A stretch of 64,000 bases of DNA from Plantago ovata. Its lineage: Eukaryota > Streptophyta > Magnoliopsida > Lamiales > Plantaginaceae. Numbering within the stretch: position 1 is the stretch's first letter; the number at the start of each line of letters is the position of its first letter. Shown piece after piece: positions 47,746-58,354 of the stretch. The position numbers were made by a program, and so were the translations under genes. The stretch covers positions 16,317,097 through 16,381,096 of the forward strand of contig CM051457.1 of assembly GCA_028274465.1 (NCBI GenBank), read 5' to 3'. A model generated the notes under the pieces. That model saw nothing but the letters and a program-made list of their open reading frames with translations, was not told where the DNA came from and did no database searches.

Positions 47746-48084
47746 TTAATAGCCATGCACAATGGATGAATATTTGTTCTTCACCCATCTGACGCTATTT
47801 CGAATGGAGGCCTTAACTTGGCCTTCAACTGCATACGCCTTGTATGACATAACTCTTTGTTTTCGCTTAACTTCTGAACTACCTCGTCCCGTTCGGGAGG
47901 AAGAGGATGATGAGTTGGGCTTAATTGTACATTGGAAATCCGACAGGCTATTATATAAAGGGTCCGCGTTGTAAGCCTTGGGAACCATGGTGACCTTCGT
48001 CGTTGTTCTTGTGGTGACGTTGGGCTGTTGGTCCGGGGCATAAGACCATACCGTGGCAGGGCGGCACTCTTCCACCCCTCTCAT
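47746..48084 (-). CDS. DUF3511 domain protein
   Basis: 112 codons, intronless. The N-terminal part is Ser/Thr-rich and low complexity (about 1-70, with a run of seven Ser). The C-terminal 42 residues are the DUF3511 core: KRKQRVMSYKAYAVEGQVK followed by ASIRNSVRWVKNKYSSIVHG. In relatives this region reads KR-RVA-YK-Y-VEGK-K-S-R-S-RWIK-KY--VV-G. The family is plant-specific, with unknown biochemical role; its basic C terminus is its only marked property. Start chosen as the first Met of a continuous frame with MRGVEE. No signal peptide or membrane span. Confidence 0.85.
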   Translation of the reverse strand: MRGVEECRPATVWSYAPDQQPNVTTRTTTKVTMVPKAYNADPLYNSLSDFQCTIKPNSSSSSSRTGRGSSEVKRKQRVMSYKAYAVEGQVKASIRNSVRWVKNKYSSIVHGY

Positions 48085-49145
48085 CTTGGCCTTTGTGTGT
48101 TAGGTTGATATGAGAGAGATGAAAAAGTGGAAGGTCTTCTTGCTTTGACCAAAATGAAAGGAAATATTTGAGAAGTTGCATTGAAATTTGGTTTGCTGTA
48201 GACTAGATAAATTGGAGGGCTTAGAGTGTTACTTGGAATATGTGGTATTTGGCTATATGGAACTCCAACTGGGAAGATTGTGGACAGAGATTTATATGGA
48301 CAGCCTTATTTTCTCTTCTTTCATGGGATTATATATATTCTTGAATTCTTTTTATTATTAAGAGATGTTAAAGAATAACACATAGAGTATATTGTTAATT
48401 AGGAATTGAACCCAAGACACTTTTTGAAATTGGGTGTTATAAACATTTACAATATATTCCGGTGAAAACTGCGCAATGCTTCGATTAATAAGATGCGATC
48501 CTGGTGTGATTATTGCGAAAACCAGGCATACGCATACTAAAGATAATTATTGGAACCTGTCGCAAAAGTCACCACATTGTGCTTTCTTAGATGACCAAGT
48601 AAATGTAGCATCTCCCCAGTATAGGAACAATATCTAGTGGTGATGAAAACTCGTCGCAGACAAAAAAAATTCCACAGCCGCGTCCCAGTGAATTAAAGAT
48701 GATGATGTATATCACCAGAACCTCAATGGATACATCATCATTAATTTCAGATTCCAACTGAAAAACTGAAACGAAAAAACAATCGGGGAATGGGCTAAAG
48801 CCGGCCATTAGACTTGTTGAAGGCAAAGGCATGATGGACTAAGTGTTAATCTGTTATAAGCTCGATGATATCCATCTCTCACAAAACCGGTGAAACTAAG
48901 TGTTAATTTGTTATCAGGTCGTGTGAAAGTTCAACGGACTATGAAAAAATTATTGGATTCTAGATGGATGAAGGCAAATATATATGAAGCAAAATTAACC
49001 TTAATCCAAACAAATACTTCATACACATAACAAATTGTGGCAAATTTTAACAACACATGATTTGGTAAGATTACAACATACACTAGCTAGCTAGCACATC
49101 AAAATTCAAACAACTCAAATATTGGCACATTAATTGCAGGGGAAG
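48085..49145. other. Spacer between DUF3511 and C2H2 genes
   Basis: DUF3511 promoter side (a TATATATA stretch at 48330) and AT-rich spacer. The short minus frame at 48587-48832 shows no motif. Confidence 0.45.
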
Positions 49146-49658
49146 TCAGAGATGGAGGTCAACGTTCACAACGTCATTAACATCTGTTAGGACTTCACCT
49201 TGACCGTTGATCTGACGTGGCGACACCACCTGGAGCCTACCATGATACCTCAATGGTACACCTGACAAAACCTGATCAGGTATGCCTCCACCTGCAGCTG
49301 AGGGATGAAACCTTACCCCGTAATCTCCAGCTGGACTAATGAAGGGCGCCCCTGACCGAGCCCCGTGTTGAGTGATTAAGTTTGCAGCTGATCCTAGCTG
49401 TCGTTGATGAGTTGGCACGAAGTGGGCTTGCTTCGCCCTTCTCCGTTCCTTCTTGTGTGCATTCTGGTGACCGCCTAGGGCTTGAGAGTTGGAGAATTTT
49501 CTGGTGCAGTGTTGGCACTCAAACCTCAAAGTTTGCAAGTCATGATGTTGTGGGACTTTGTCACTGTGTGTGACTTGAAAGCCAAATAGCTTCATTACAG
49601 TTGATGATGAAGGTGGATGATTTTGATACTCTTCTGATGAAGTTGAGATGTCTTCCAT
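49146..49658 (-). CDS. C2H2 zinc-finger protein, GIS/ZFP5/ZFP6/ZFP8 type
   Basis: 170 codons, intronless. KLFGFQVT (23-30) is the conserved N-terminal box of the ZFP5/6/8-GIS group. The single finger is C48-x2-C51-x12-H64-x3-H68 with the plant QALGGH core (59-64), preceded by RFECQHC and followed by [11 protein letters not shown]. The C terminus ends VNVDLHL, an EAR-like (DLxL) repression motif cut right at the end. Members control trichome and root-hair initiation in gibberellin and cytokinin signalling as nuclear regulators. TATA box at 49745-49751. The middle (about 85-150) is Gly/Pro/Ser-rich without other motif. Confidence 0.88.
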   Translation of the reverse strand: MEDISTSSEEYQNHPPSSSTVMKLFGFQVTHSDKVPQHHDLQTLRFECQHCTRKFSNSQALGGHQNAHKKERRRAKQAHFVPTHQRQLGSAANLITQHGARSGAPFISPAGDYGVRFHPSAAGGGIPDQVLSGVPLRYHGRLQVVSPRQINGQGEVLTDVNDVVNVDLHL

Positions 49659-49744
49659 TTAGGTGTGTTATGTATAATAGAGAGATGTTGCCTGTCACTT
49701 TTCGAAGCTATTCCATTGATTATAAGTGAGCACTTCTAGCTAGA

Positions 49745-49751
49745 TTATATA
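49745..49751 (-). promoter_or_regulatory. TATA box of the C2H2 gene
   Basis: TATATAA on the minus strand, about 90 bp upstream of the ATG at 49656-49658. Confidence 0.55.
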
Positions 49752-52665
49752 GAGGATAGGCCAAGAAGATGTCGGAAACAAGAGCATACACTTGACATGT
49801 GGCGGAAACAGATTTGTACATGAACTAGTAAATGTTTGAATCACTTTCAGAGTGGGAGTGTGGGACTAGATGTGGCGAAATTGACCCGTATCCAGATTTC
49901 AAATCAAAATAATTTGATTTAATATCTGAATTTGAACGTGAAGTAGAAGATAATGAACCATATTACCCTTTGACCCTGCCGTAATCACCCGAATAATTTT
50001 TATACAAAACATTCGATCCAAACTTATCCTATCTGAATTATATCATATCAAACTCGATCATATTCATCTATAATCTGAATAGAACTTGAATCTGATCCAA
50101 TTTGATCACCTGAAATAATAACATATATTGCCGAATAATGAGCGCAATTCCAGTACTGATCCTTAGCCAAGTCTAGATGGGACAATATAATTGTAGACAC
50201 TATTCCTTGCCTTATTCATGGTCAAATTGTCAATATTAATTCCTCCATGTCTACATATTTTCCTTTAAATATTTATAGGAAATTTAGACAAGTTTCATAG
50301 ATCACACTTAATATTCTACTAAAATATGTAAAAATAAAATTTTACATTTTACACGTTTTTGGCGCATAAGAAGAGGACAAACAAGATAATCCCGACATGG
50401 AAAGAGCAATGCACATTATTAATTTTGTAAAGTGAGATTGGCACATTGACAGGTGATACTTCTTCCTAGCTAGTTCCTACTATACTGTGGGGATGATATT
50501 TGGGTGTTGGTACATGTGTTGTTTACTTGTCACATCTAAAAACACTGCCTAAATTTACCTGTAAAAGAAGGTTTAAAGCACTAATTAACCTTTCCTTTCC
50601 TTTAAGAGGTTTAAAATTTTACGGGTTAAGAGGAATCAGATTGCATTTCAAAAGATTAAATATTGAGCTCTGCAACGCATAGATCAAATTATTTTGGCTG
50701 TTATCTCAATGCGCATCGAAAAGGCTTTATTATTCCCTTCCCTTATAAATGGATTAAAACGTGGCTTGTGTACATAAACAGAATGGGGACTCATTCATAT
50801 TTTAGTGAATAATGTTAGATACTTTTTCTTGGTAAGATTTTCTCAATCATGCTTTTAGATTTCCTCAAGTCTTAATTATGGATTTTATACAATTAACTAG
50901 CCAAGTATAATCAAGTCAACTAATCATCTATTGTCAAACACTTCTAAAACAGTTAATAAAAAGCAAATCCACATTTCGACCCTGTTAATTTCAAGAATAA
51001 TATACTATTAGGATTTTCAAAAATGTGAAAAAAAATTTAAATGTGTCACATTCTTAAGTACGACGGAAGGAGCTCCTTTGCTCCGAGGCCTTTAACTAAT
51101 TGTAATAATGTTAGTCAATTTGGATCTAACTTAATTTTATGCTACATACGAGTATAAAACATCCCATAGAGAACCTTTGAACCAAGAACTGGCATATAAC
51201 ATATTAGTCCTTTTGTTTCATAATCTGGCATTTGCAGTCTCATGATCACGTGCAAACCATAGAAACCTTTGAACCAAAATTGCGAGGACGAGCAAATGTC
51301 GGACTGATATCATACATACCCATGAACCAAAATGATGAATCTGCCATTCTCCCCTGCGATCCAATGGATCCATAACCTGTTAGCTATGCTAGCTGTTCCT
51401 AATTAGATAGGGCCGGGCCAAACTTATAAATGATGATCTCAAGATCTCTTCTTTCTTTTCTTTTTATTTTATTTTATTTTTTGGCCAGCATGTGAACTGG
51501 GTAGACATGTTTGATCACCTGGTGTACTACGTCGTCCAGTTTTAACATGCATCAAGTTCTAACTCACATGATATGAAATAAAGGATGCAGAAAAGATCGA
51601 TACATACATGAATCAACTTGTTGCATTGTTTTGGGTGGTACAGTTTGATGTTATCTCAATTGCAAGTACAAGTACATAACTCTCAGGTCATTTTGGTGAC
51701 ATGACTGACTAGTCCTATGTTACAACTTAGTACATGTGTAGTGTAGTTCCACCATGATAGATGTTGTGTTGTCCCACTAAGTTTAGATTCACAATTTATA
51801 GTAAAAGCATCTCTTAGTGAATTTACTATACCCTTTGGTTTGGTTGAACTCCATTATCTTCGTCTAAAAATAATAATGTATTCGGTTTAAATTTAATAAA
51901 TTGAGTTTAGTTGAGTTTGTAGTTTTCCTTTTATATTACAAATTGTAAAAAAATTCAGTTCAATTCAACTGATCGGACTCTTCAAAATAATTCAATATAT
52001 TCAAGATTTTTTTCAAACGGAGAGAACATGCATGTCGACCTTGATGATTGTTGTACCTGGACAACAAGACATCTCCTGCTTCTACACGACCGAACATAAG
52101 TAATGGAGACACAAACTGGTGGTGCTAGGCCTAATCTCAGGATGTAGTTGTACACACAATAGCTGGATCGATCAGACATGACCTTTTCGTTGACGAACCA
52201 TGGCCATTCATCACTCAACTTCTATTATCAACACTTACTAATTAACCAGCAACATCATAATTTGCTTTAGTTACAAACAGATCGATTTGGGTTTGGATTC
52301 ATGGGTAACATCACAAGATTACAGAATCAAAAGAAACGGTCCATCTCTGCCTCTTGTCTATTCATATGGTATCCATAACACGATACTAGTGTACTTTTTA
52401 ACCACTGCAACTCGTTTCTATCTATCTTCCATTACTTTCTTTCTAGGTTTATTAGATGGTATGCTCGTCACATGGTAACAACCTTTCATATATACTCTCT
52501 CAGTTCCGTCCGAAGTTGTAGAAATTTGAATGGATACAAAAATTACGAAAAATTGGATAAAGTTGAATTATGTAATGCTTCACATCCCACGTGAGCTAAG
52601 ATATGATGAGACAAGTTATATAAGTAAAATGCCTTATTAGTGACCATTATGAGGGTGATTCTCAA
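49752..52665. other. Long intergenic spacer
   Basis: AT-rich. Stowaway-like half-ends occur at about 51060 (ACGGAAGGAG) and 52495 (TACTCTCTCAGTTCCGTCC). The minus frame 51982-52218 is open but unrecognised. No gene I can support. Confidence 0.4.
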
Positions 52666-53343
52666 AATCAACCCCCTTAGTTTCAGAATTATATTTTAGT
52701 CCAAAATAAGGGATTTCTAGTTGACCAACACTTATTTACAACTTTGTCATCACCTGAAACACTCTCAACCAAACATGTCCTAAGAAATAAATAAATTTAC
52801 TAAAAAGTAAAAAAAAATATGTAAATTAAAAAAAAAACCTAATCAATAAAAAATTAAAATATGTTTTTTTTAAAAACTTTTTACCTTCTTCCCCAATGGT
52901 CCGGTACCGGAATATAATTCCGGTACCGGAGCTTAGCAAGCTCCGGCGGAGCTTGCAGAGCTCCAGATCGGAGCTATGCAAGCTCCGACCAGGAGCTTTT
53001 GCAGCTACGATCTGGAGCTGCAAAAGTAGGAGCTTTTGCAGCTCCAAATCGGAGCTGCAAGCTCCATATCGGAGCTAACAGCTCCGATGTGGAGCTTCGG
53101 AGCTACAGTAGCTCCAGATCAGAGCTGTTAGCTCCAGTGCCGGAGTTTTAGATAGAAAGATTTTTTTTTTAAATATTTAATTTGTTTTTATTTTATCATT
53201 TTATATAAATTTTTTAATTTCTTAAACTTTTTTATTCTATTAAAGCATAAGGAGTGTTTGGCGAGCTAAAAATCTAATATTGAAACAGTGATTTGGTCAA
53301 CATTTTGACCTAAAATGTAATTGCTAAATTAAGAAGGTTGTTT
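52666..53343. mobile_element. TIR element with palindromic GC-rich core
   Basis: The left end (AATCAACCCCCTTAGTTTC then ATTATATTTTAGTCCAAAAT) matches the reverse complement of the right end (AACAACCTTCTTAATTTAG then ATTACATTTTAGGTCAAAAT) at roughly 30 of 41 positions. Both arms continue into A/T-rich stretches. The centre (52900-53150) is the GGAGCT/AGCTCC array. No transposase. Target duplication not found. Confidence 0.5.
52900..53150. repeat. GGAGCT/AGCTCC inverted-repeat array
   Basis: About 18 copies of GGAGCT or its complement AGCTCC in 250 bp, alternating in orientation with GATC- and TGCA-type spacers. This allows many nested hairpins. GC-rich, in sharp contrast with flanks of A- and T-runs. 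Confidence 0.85.
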
Positions 53344-53409
53344 TAGTAATTAGGTACGCTAACAAGGGCTCTAAAAAAATGGACCCTAGTGGACAATATT
53401 ATACCATTT

Positions 53410-54110
53410 AAACGTGGGTATCGTTACAAATGTTATCATAGGAGGACCATCCACAAACCTATGAGGGGTGCTACCGGGAACCGTGACAAAGCTAGCCCTG
53501 CCAAAAGACTACATGAGAATAACAGGACCATTCGGCCACAAACCCATGAGGGGTGTGAACGGTGACCCATGACAGAGCTAGCCCCACCCCAAGGTTACAT
53601 GAGAATTTAGGAGGACCATCCACAAACCCATGAGAGGTGCGAATGGTGACCCCGTGACAAAGCTACCCCCACCCCAAGGCTACATGAGAACATTGAGCAC
53701 TCTCACTTCGTATGAACAACTGCGCCGGCCTAGCTAAAGGTAAGGTTTTAATCGATTAGTCGTGAGGAGTGCAAATGGTGACCCATGACAAGGCTAGCCC
53801 CACCAGAAGGCTATATGAGAATAGGAGGACCATCCACAAACCCATAAGTGGAGCGAATGGTGACCCCGTGACAAAGTTACCCCCACCCCAAGGCTACATG
53901 AGAACATCGAGCACTCTCACTTCGTATGAGCAACCGCGCCGCCCTAGAGGTCGGGTCTCAATCGATTAGTGTTCGAATTGTTACAAATGGTATTAGAGCA
54001 TAGATCATTTCCAAAACCATGAGGGGTGCGGATGGTGGTCCCATAACACAAAACACTATGCCTACCCAGAGGCTAAGACGAGAATGTATAGCAAGTTACT
54101 GGGGTAGAAT
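53410..54110. repeat. Tandem-repeat block (about 80-bp sub-units in a larger unit)
   Basis: A module like ACCATCCACAAACCCATGAG, GTGCGAATGGTGACCCC, GTGACAAAGCTA, CCCCACCCCAAGGCTACATG recurs at about 53447, 53524, 53607 and 53826, with degenerate copies at 53760 and 54000. Some copies add GAGCACTCTCACTTCGTATGA and AATCGATTAG. No ORF survives. Confidence 0.75.
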
Positions 54111-54827
54111 GTAATATCCCACATACCATTAAAGTAATAGAGTTTGGGATAAAATTGAGGTATATAAATAGATTACCACTGTCACATTAAATCAGTCATT
54201 TTGGGTGATTTCAAAAGTAAATTCGTGTGTGTCCATACCCAAAATATACAATATCATAACAATTATAATTGTGTGGTCCATATCATAACTAGTTAACTAC
54301 ATCCGCCGGTCTAGAGTATCAAATCTCAATCGATTAGCGGTCGACTCATTACACACTATTAGCTCGATCTATTATTACCTCAATCTATTAGCAAGATTTC
54401 CATTTCATTGCATTGAATTTTTTTAGATTAGGTTTGAATTTATATTATCAAATCAGAAAAAAATAATTAACAAATTTATATTGAATGCAAGTAACATTAG
54501 ATCTGGTTTCATTTCCTACACACAGTTCCAGTTTTCATATTCCATCAAGATTTGTCAGGCATTAGTAGCAATTTTGTGAAATCCTAGTACTTGCATTTGA
54601 ATTTCACATTTTGCCCAACAAACCTTTATCGGTTGTTGTTCTAATCGAGAAACTTCCAACTACAAAAGGAGAGTTTACCATGTACTTGAAGTTGGACTCC
54701 AAGGATATGAAGCTAGTGGATAATCTTATTGTCACATTTACTACGTTAATCAATGCTAGTAGAGAAAAGTGCCCAAGGGAATAAAATTTTGTATAAAATA
54801 GTGTGTAATAATCTCATAAATAGCACA

Positions 54828-54901
54828 GCTCTCGTAGCTCAGTTGGTTAGAGCACCCGTTTAGTAAGCGGGAGGTCTTGAGTTCAACTCTCAACGAGAGC
54901 A
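54828..54901 (+). tRNA. tRNA-Thr (anticodon AGT)
   Basis: A 74-nt cloverleaf. Acceptor GCTCTCG pairs with CGAGAGC, D-arm TAGCTCAGTTGGTTAGAGC, anticodon stem CCCGT/GCGGG with loop TTAGTAA, T-arm GTTCAACTC. CCA is not encoded, as in nuclear tRNA genes. A T-run at about 54917 can serve as the pol III terminator. Confidence 0.95.
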
Positions 54902-55062
54902 AACATAGTGTTTGCATTTTTACAGAACTTGTAAATCCTACGCAAGAGAGAGCCTTTCAGATGCAAGGGCAGAGACTTTACTTTTAAATTATTTTGTCTA
55001 TAAACTTTTAACTCTCTAGTGGTGTATGTTTCTTTTCAAGAATCACTTTAATTAATGTTACG

Positions 55063-55332
55063 AGGATCTCCAGTTATGATTTCTCTCTGTACTATCCGAC
55101 TCACAAATTTGTAGACAGAGTGACAATCACCACAAACGCACGCGAAGGTTCTTGAATATTCGGAGAGTTGAACCTTCTTCAGTACTAATCATACCTTACC
55201 CAAGAGCGAGCCTTTCACTATGTGTCCCAAAAGTATCCTCCTCCTGTTCCTCGTCAGTATCATGCAGAGAATAGCTGGTATCAGCGGCATAACCTGTTTC
55301 TTACAGATCTCCAGCTCCAAATGTGCTATGGT
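55063..55332 (-). pseudogene. Duplicate of the DYW-PPR 3' end
   Basis: Nearly parallels 58411-58720 of the PPR gene: both carry GACAATCACCACAAAC, GAGTTGAACCTTCTT, GCGAGCCTTTC/GCAAGCCTTTC, TGTTCCTCGTCAGTATCATG and AGAATAGCTGGTATCAGC. Small insertions and a deletion near 55300 break the frame. It encodes part of the DYW domain only. Confidence 0.85.
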
Positions 55333-55689
55333 TTCTGCCACTACAAGGATCATGAGACTGATCTTAGCGCCTGTCGTAATCTTCATGGATTTCTCTTCAG
55401 AACTCACCAATTAAAAACACCAGAAGTAAGCTGCCCGCCCACCTGCAAGAATTACATGAACATTTCCACAATAAAAAATTACCTGGACAGCCCTAGGTAG
55501 CAGAAACTGCATGTAAGACCGAATCAGATGCCTTTCTGACTTGAAAATGGGAGACGTCACATTTTCAAGCAAGCTATAATGCTATATAAAGTGAACTGTG
55601 AAGAAATCCACACAGAGAATTGTTTGCCAATGGAAATATTAAAAATTCCAATCCCCTAAATAATACTAACCTATTGGATAAATTTATAT

Positions 55690-58262
55690 CAAATGTTCAC
55701 TAGTATTTTACACTGTATGAGAATGCTTTCAAATAATTTCAACTGACAACTAAACCTGTTAAAGCATTTGATTTCAGTAAACGAGTGCAAGCTTATGTTT
55801 CCTCCATCTTCAGATTTTTGCAGAGATGAGAATCCAAGTAGAAGATCCCAGAATTCAGGCGATGGCCAACTGACTTCTTGCACAGCTACTCAAACTAGTT
55901 TTCTGATTTTGAACTGTCAAAACATCTTTGTATCCGAAAGTTACACCATTACCATCTCGAATTTGATTGGATTGGAACATTCTGGCAAAAATTAGTAATG
56001 GCTTGATCAGACAGGCCAAAACACCATCTCATTCAAAATGCATACAGCAATACAAGATTGCCGGACCAAATGCCCTTAACCACCAGTCCTGTTATACCAC
56101 GACTGCCAACTGTAGTTTGTATTCTTTACTCCGCACCTCAGATATTAATTTATGCAAGTGCCTCAAGAGGATATCAATGAAAAGAGAAAGTGAGCCCACA
56201 CTTCTGAGTCTAGAAAAAGAAAATCAGAGGAACATCTGTAAGTGCTCAGGCTAACAAGAAAGAAATGGAATTGACAGAGAAGGGATGCAGACCTGTATAC
56301 ATATATAGACTTGACAAGCCTCAGAATTCCAGCCAGTGCTTGGTAGTACAGCTTTTGAATGCCCACATAAACAAACCAAGGTGGCATGCCAGGTAGCTCA
56401 ATATCATTACATACTTGTTCATAGGAGCGTGACACTTTCCTGTTTTGAAACACGACTAAATCAGAGTCTTCACAGGCAGCACTGGTAATACCCTTGATCT
56501 CAGATATAAAACTTATGAACCCAGTAGAGTCTGTTCTTGTTGATGCAAGCTTGTTGAGTGAATAGGCAAAAACTCAGTTCTGACTTGAATAGAGGGTAAA
56601 GACATCCAAGAAACTAACAGCAGCCACCTAATGACATCGCACATTTATAAATCTATGAGAAACAGACTAGCTATGTCAATCAAATGCAAGACAACTATAG
56701 AGTATTCATGCATGCTTTAAAATTGACATAAACAAAACTTTGAGAGATGGTGAAGCCCAAGGAAAACGACGTCAAGCATTTAGGTCCAAGAACAATAATT
56801 AGATATTAATTGGCAAAATGTGCTCAACATCCTAGTGTAGATAAATTGTGATCAAGAGTCCTAAGGATGATTAGAACTATCATACAACACAAGTAGTTTT
56901 TTGGTGGTGGGAGGAGAGGTGGAGGAACCGCTTGTTTCTCATGGCTTTTAATAGATGAACCACATACCATCTATTGTTTATTAAAACATCATGAACTACA
57001 ACTTTTAGCTTCAAGTCCTAGCCTTCTCTTACTTTTAAGTTTTGCATAATCTGCTTGAAGTCTCACTCTCATCGCAATATAAAGACTGTCTGTCTCAAGC
57101 TTAGTACAGTGCAGCTGAGATAAATACAGAAACATGTCATTTTCTGTACTTTACCAAGTGCAGAAGTAGGTAATACAAAATATCATTTGGCTAGATGAGA
57201 AGGTAGAGTAACAAAAGGAGCTTGGATCTACACTTAAGAACACTGGTATTACCACTGTTGCTCATCATATAAATTTGTTTCTTAATAAACTAATTCAAAT
57301 GAAATGGAAAGAAATAAAGGTGGTACTCGACTAGTCCTACAATAGAATGAAGAAGGTTGTCTGCAATAAGAGGACCACAAAAGTATGTCACAACAAATAA
57401 ATTCCAAGCATGTGACAAAGCAAGTGCCTCATCATCATCACGCAGGATTACTTGAGTAAGTTTTTCAACTAGCCTGCAGCAACGATATAACAAACACAAA
57501 ATTCATAATTTGCAACAGATGATGAAGTGACTAATTCGAAGCCTTACAAACAGGATATTTCACCTGCCAAAAAGCTCAGCAATATCATGCTCTATTTGAT
57601 GTTTCCCTCTAGAAGATACCATAAATCCGAAGGCTGCCTGAGCATTTGAATTTTGAAGACACCTCCTTAGAATCATCAGACAACAAACCGGACAAACATT
57701 CCTGCAAAATCAGTCAATTCATATATATTAAAGTAAAAAACTACTGCACACAGCCAGCAAAGTGTCGCGGACTAGGTACTGCAGTACAAACAAACTCTTA
57801 TTATTGGTCAGAATCAGACCGTTGTTTATATTGCACATTTTTCACTGCGGAAAGCACTGCAAACAAATTAGGAAGCCAGAACATGATGTGCAATAGGGTT
57901 CTGACTTGTAACTCCCAACTACCAAAAGCATCAATCTACTTTCTCTCAATGCATAACTGCATTTACACAGGAGCGACTGTACAGTAACCACGAGCGCTAA
58001 TCTCACTTGTTTGGATGAATGAACACAAAGCTGCAAAATTCAAAGCAAACAGAGTTCAGGAAGATATTACAAGATAAATAGAGTAAACCAGAAATATCTC
58101 TGGTCAAACCCAACGTAAAACTACCTGGGGAAATGTTGCTGATGATAATTTGTTCACGTGTGCAGCAGTATTATCAAACCACTCTGCAGTTCGCTCCACA
58201 CAAAGCGAATTAACTTTAATGTCAGAATTGATATCATTTCCATTAGACATTGCAGAGTCAAC
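55690..58262 (-). pseudogene. TTI1-like (TELO2-interacting protein 1, HEAT-repeat) gene remnant
   Basis: Exon-like pieces in transcription order: 58259-58125 (RTAEWFDNTAAHVNKLSSA), 58030-57923 (CVHSSKQVRLALV, CKCSYALRESRLMLL), 57701-57564 (ECLSGLLSDDSKEVSS, then a one-base frameshift, then GKHQIEHDIAELFGR), 57473-57341 (RLVEKLTQVILRDDDEALAL, SHAWNLFVVTYFCGP), 56439-56293 (ELPGMPPWFVYVGIQKLY, ALAGILRLV), and possibly 55880-55762. Borders are GT/AG-like. TTI1 works with TEL2 and TTI2 in folding of PIKK kinases (ATM, ATR, TOR). Only a middle part of the family's more than 1,000 residues is present; a frameshift breaks it and the 3' end is replaced by a PPR copy. Family assignment is from memory. 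Confidence 0.6.
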
Positions 58263-58354
58263 AATAAAAGACCCATTTCAATCTTTCACGACTCCCTCTA
58301 TTGTTTAAATGAGTAACGAAATCAGTGTCCTAATGCAAAATCTCATTATTAACA

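Noticed and set aside
51060-51085. GAAGGAGCTCC resembling part of miR319
   Set aside because: Match is partial, the miRNA/miRNA* fold is not seen, and it coincides with a Stowaway-type terminal motif.
51982-52218. Minus-strand ORF starting MSDEWPWFVNEK
   Set aside because: Open for 78 codons but I recognise no family, see no splice partner and no promoter signal.
52826-53078. Ser/Leu/Arg-rich ORFs over the AGCT array
   Set aside because: Products of the palindromic repeat in several frames on both strands; no start context or homology.
55222-56254. Several plus-strand ORFs around 55.2-56.3 kb
   Set aside because: They are antisense shadows of the PPR duplicate and the TTI1-like exons.
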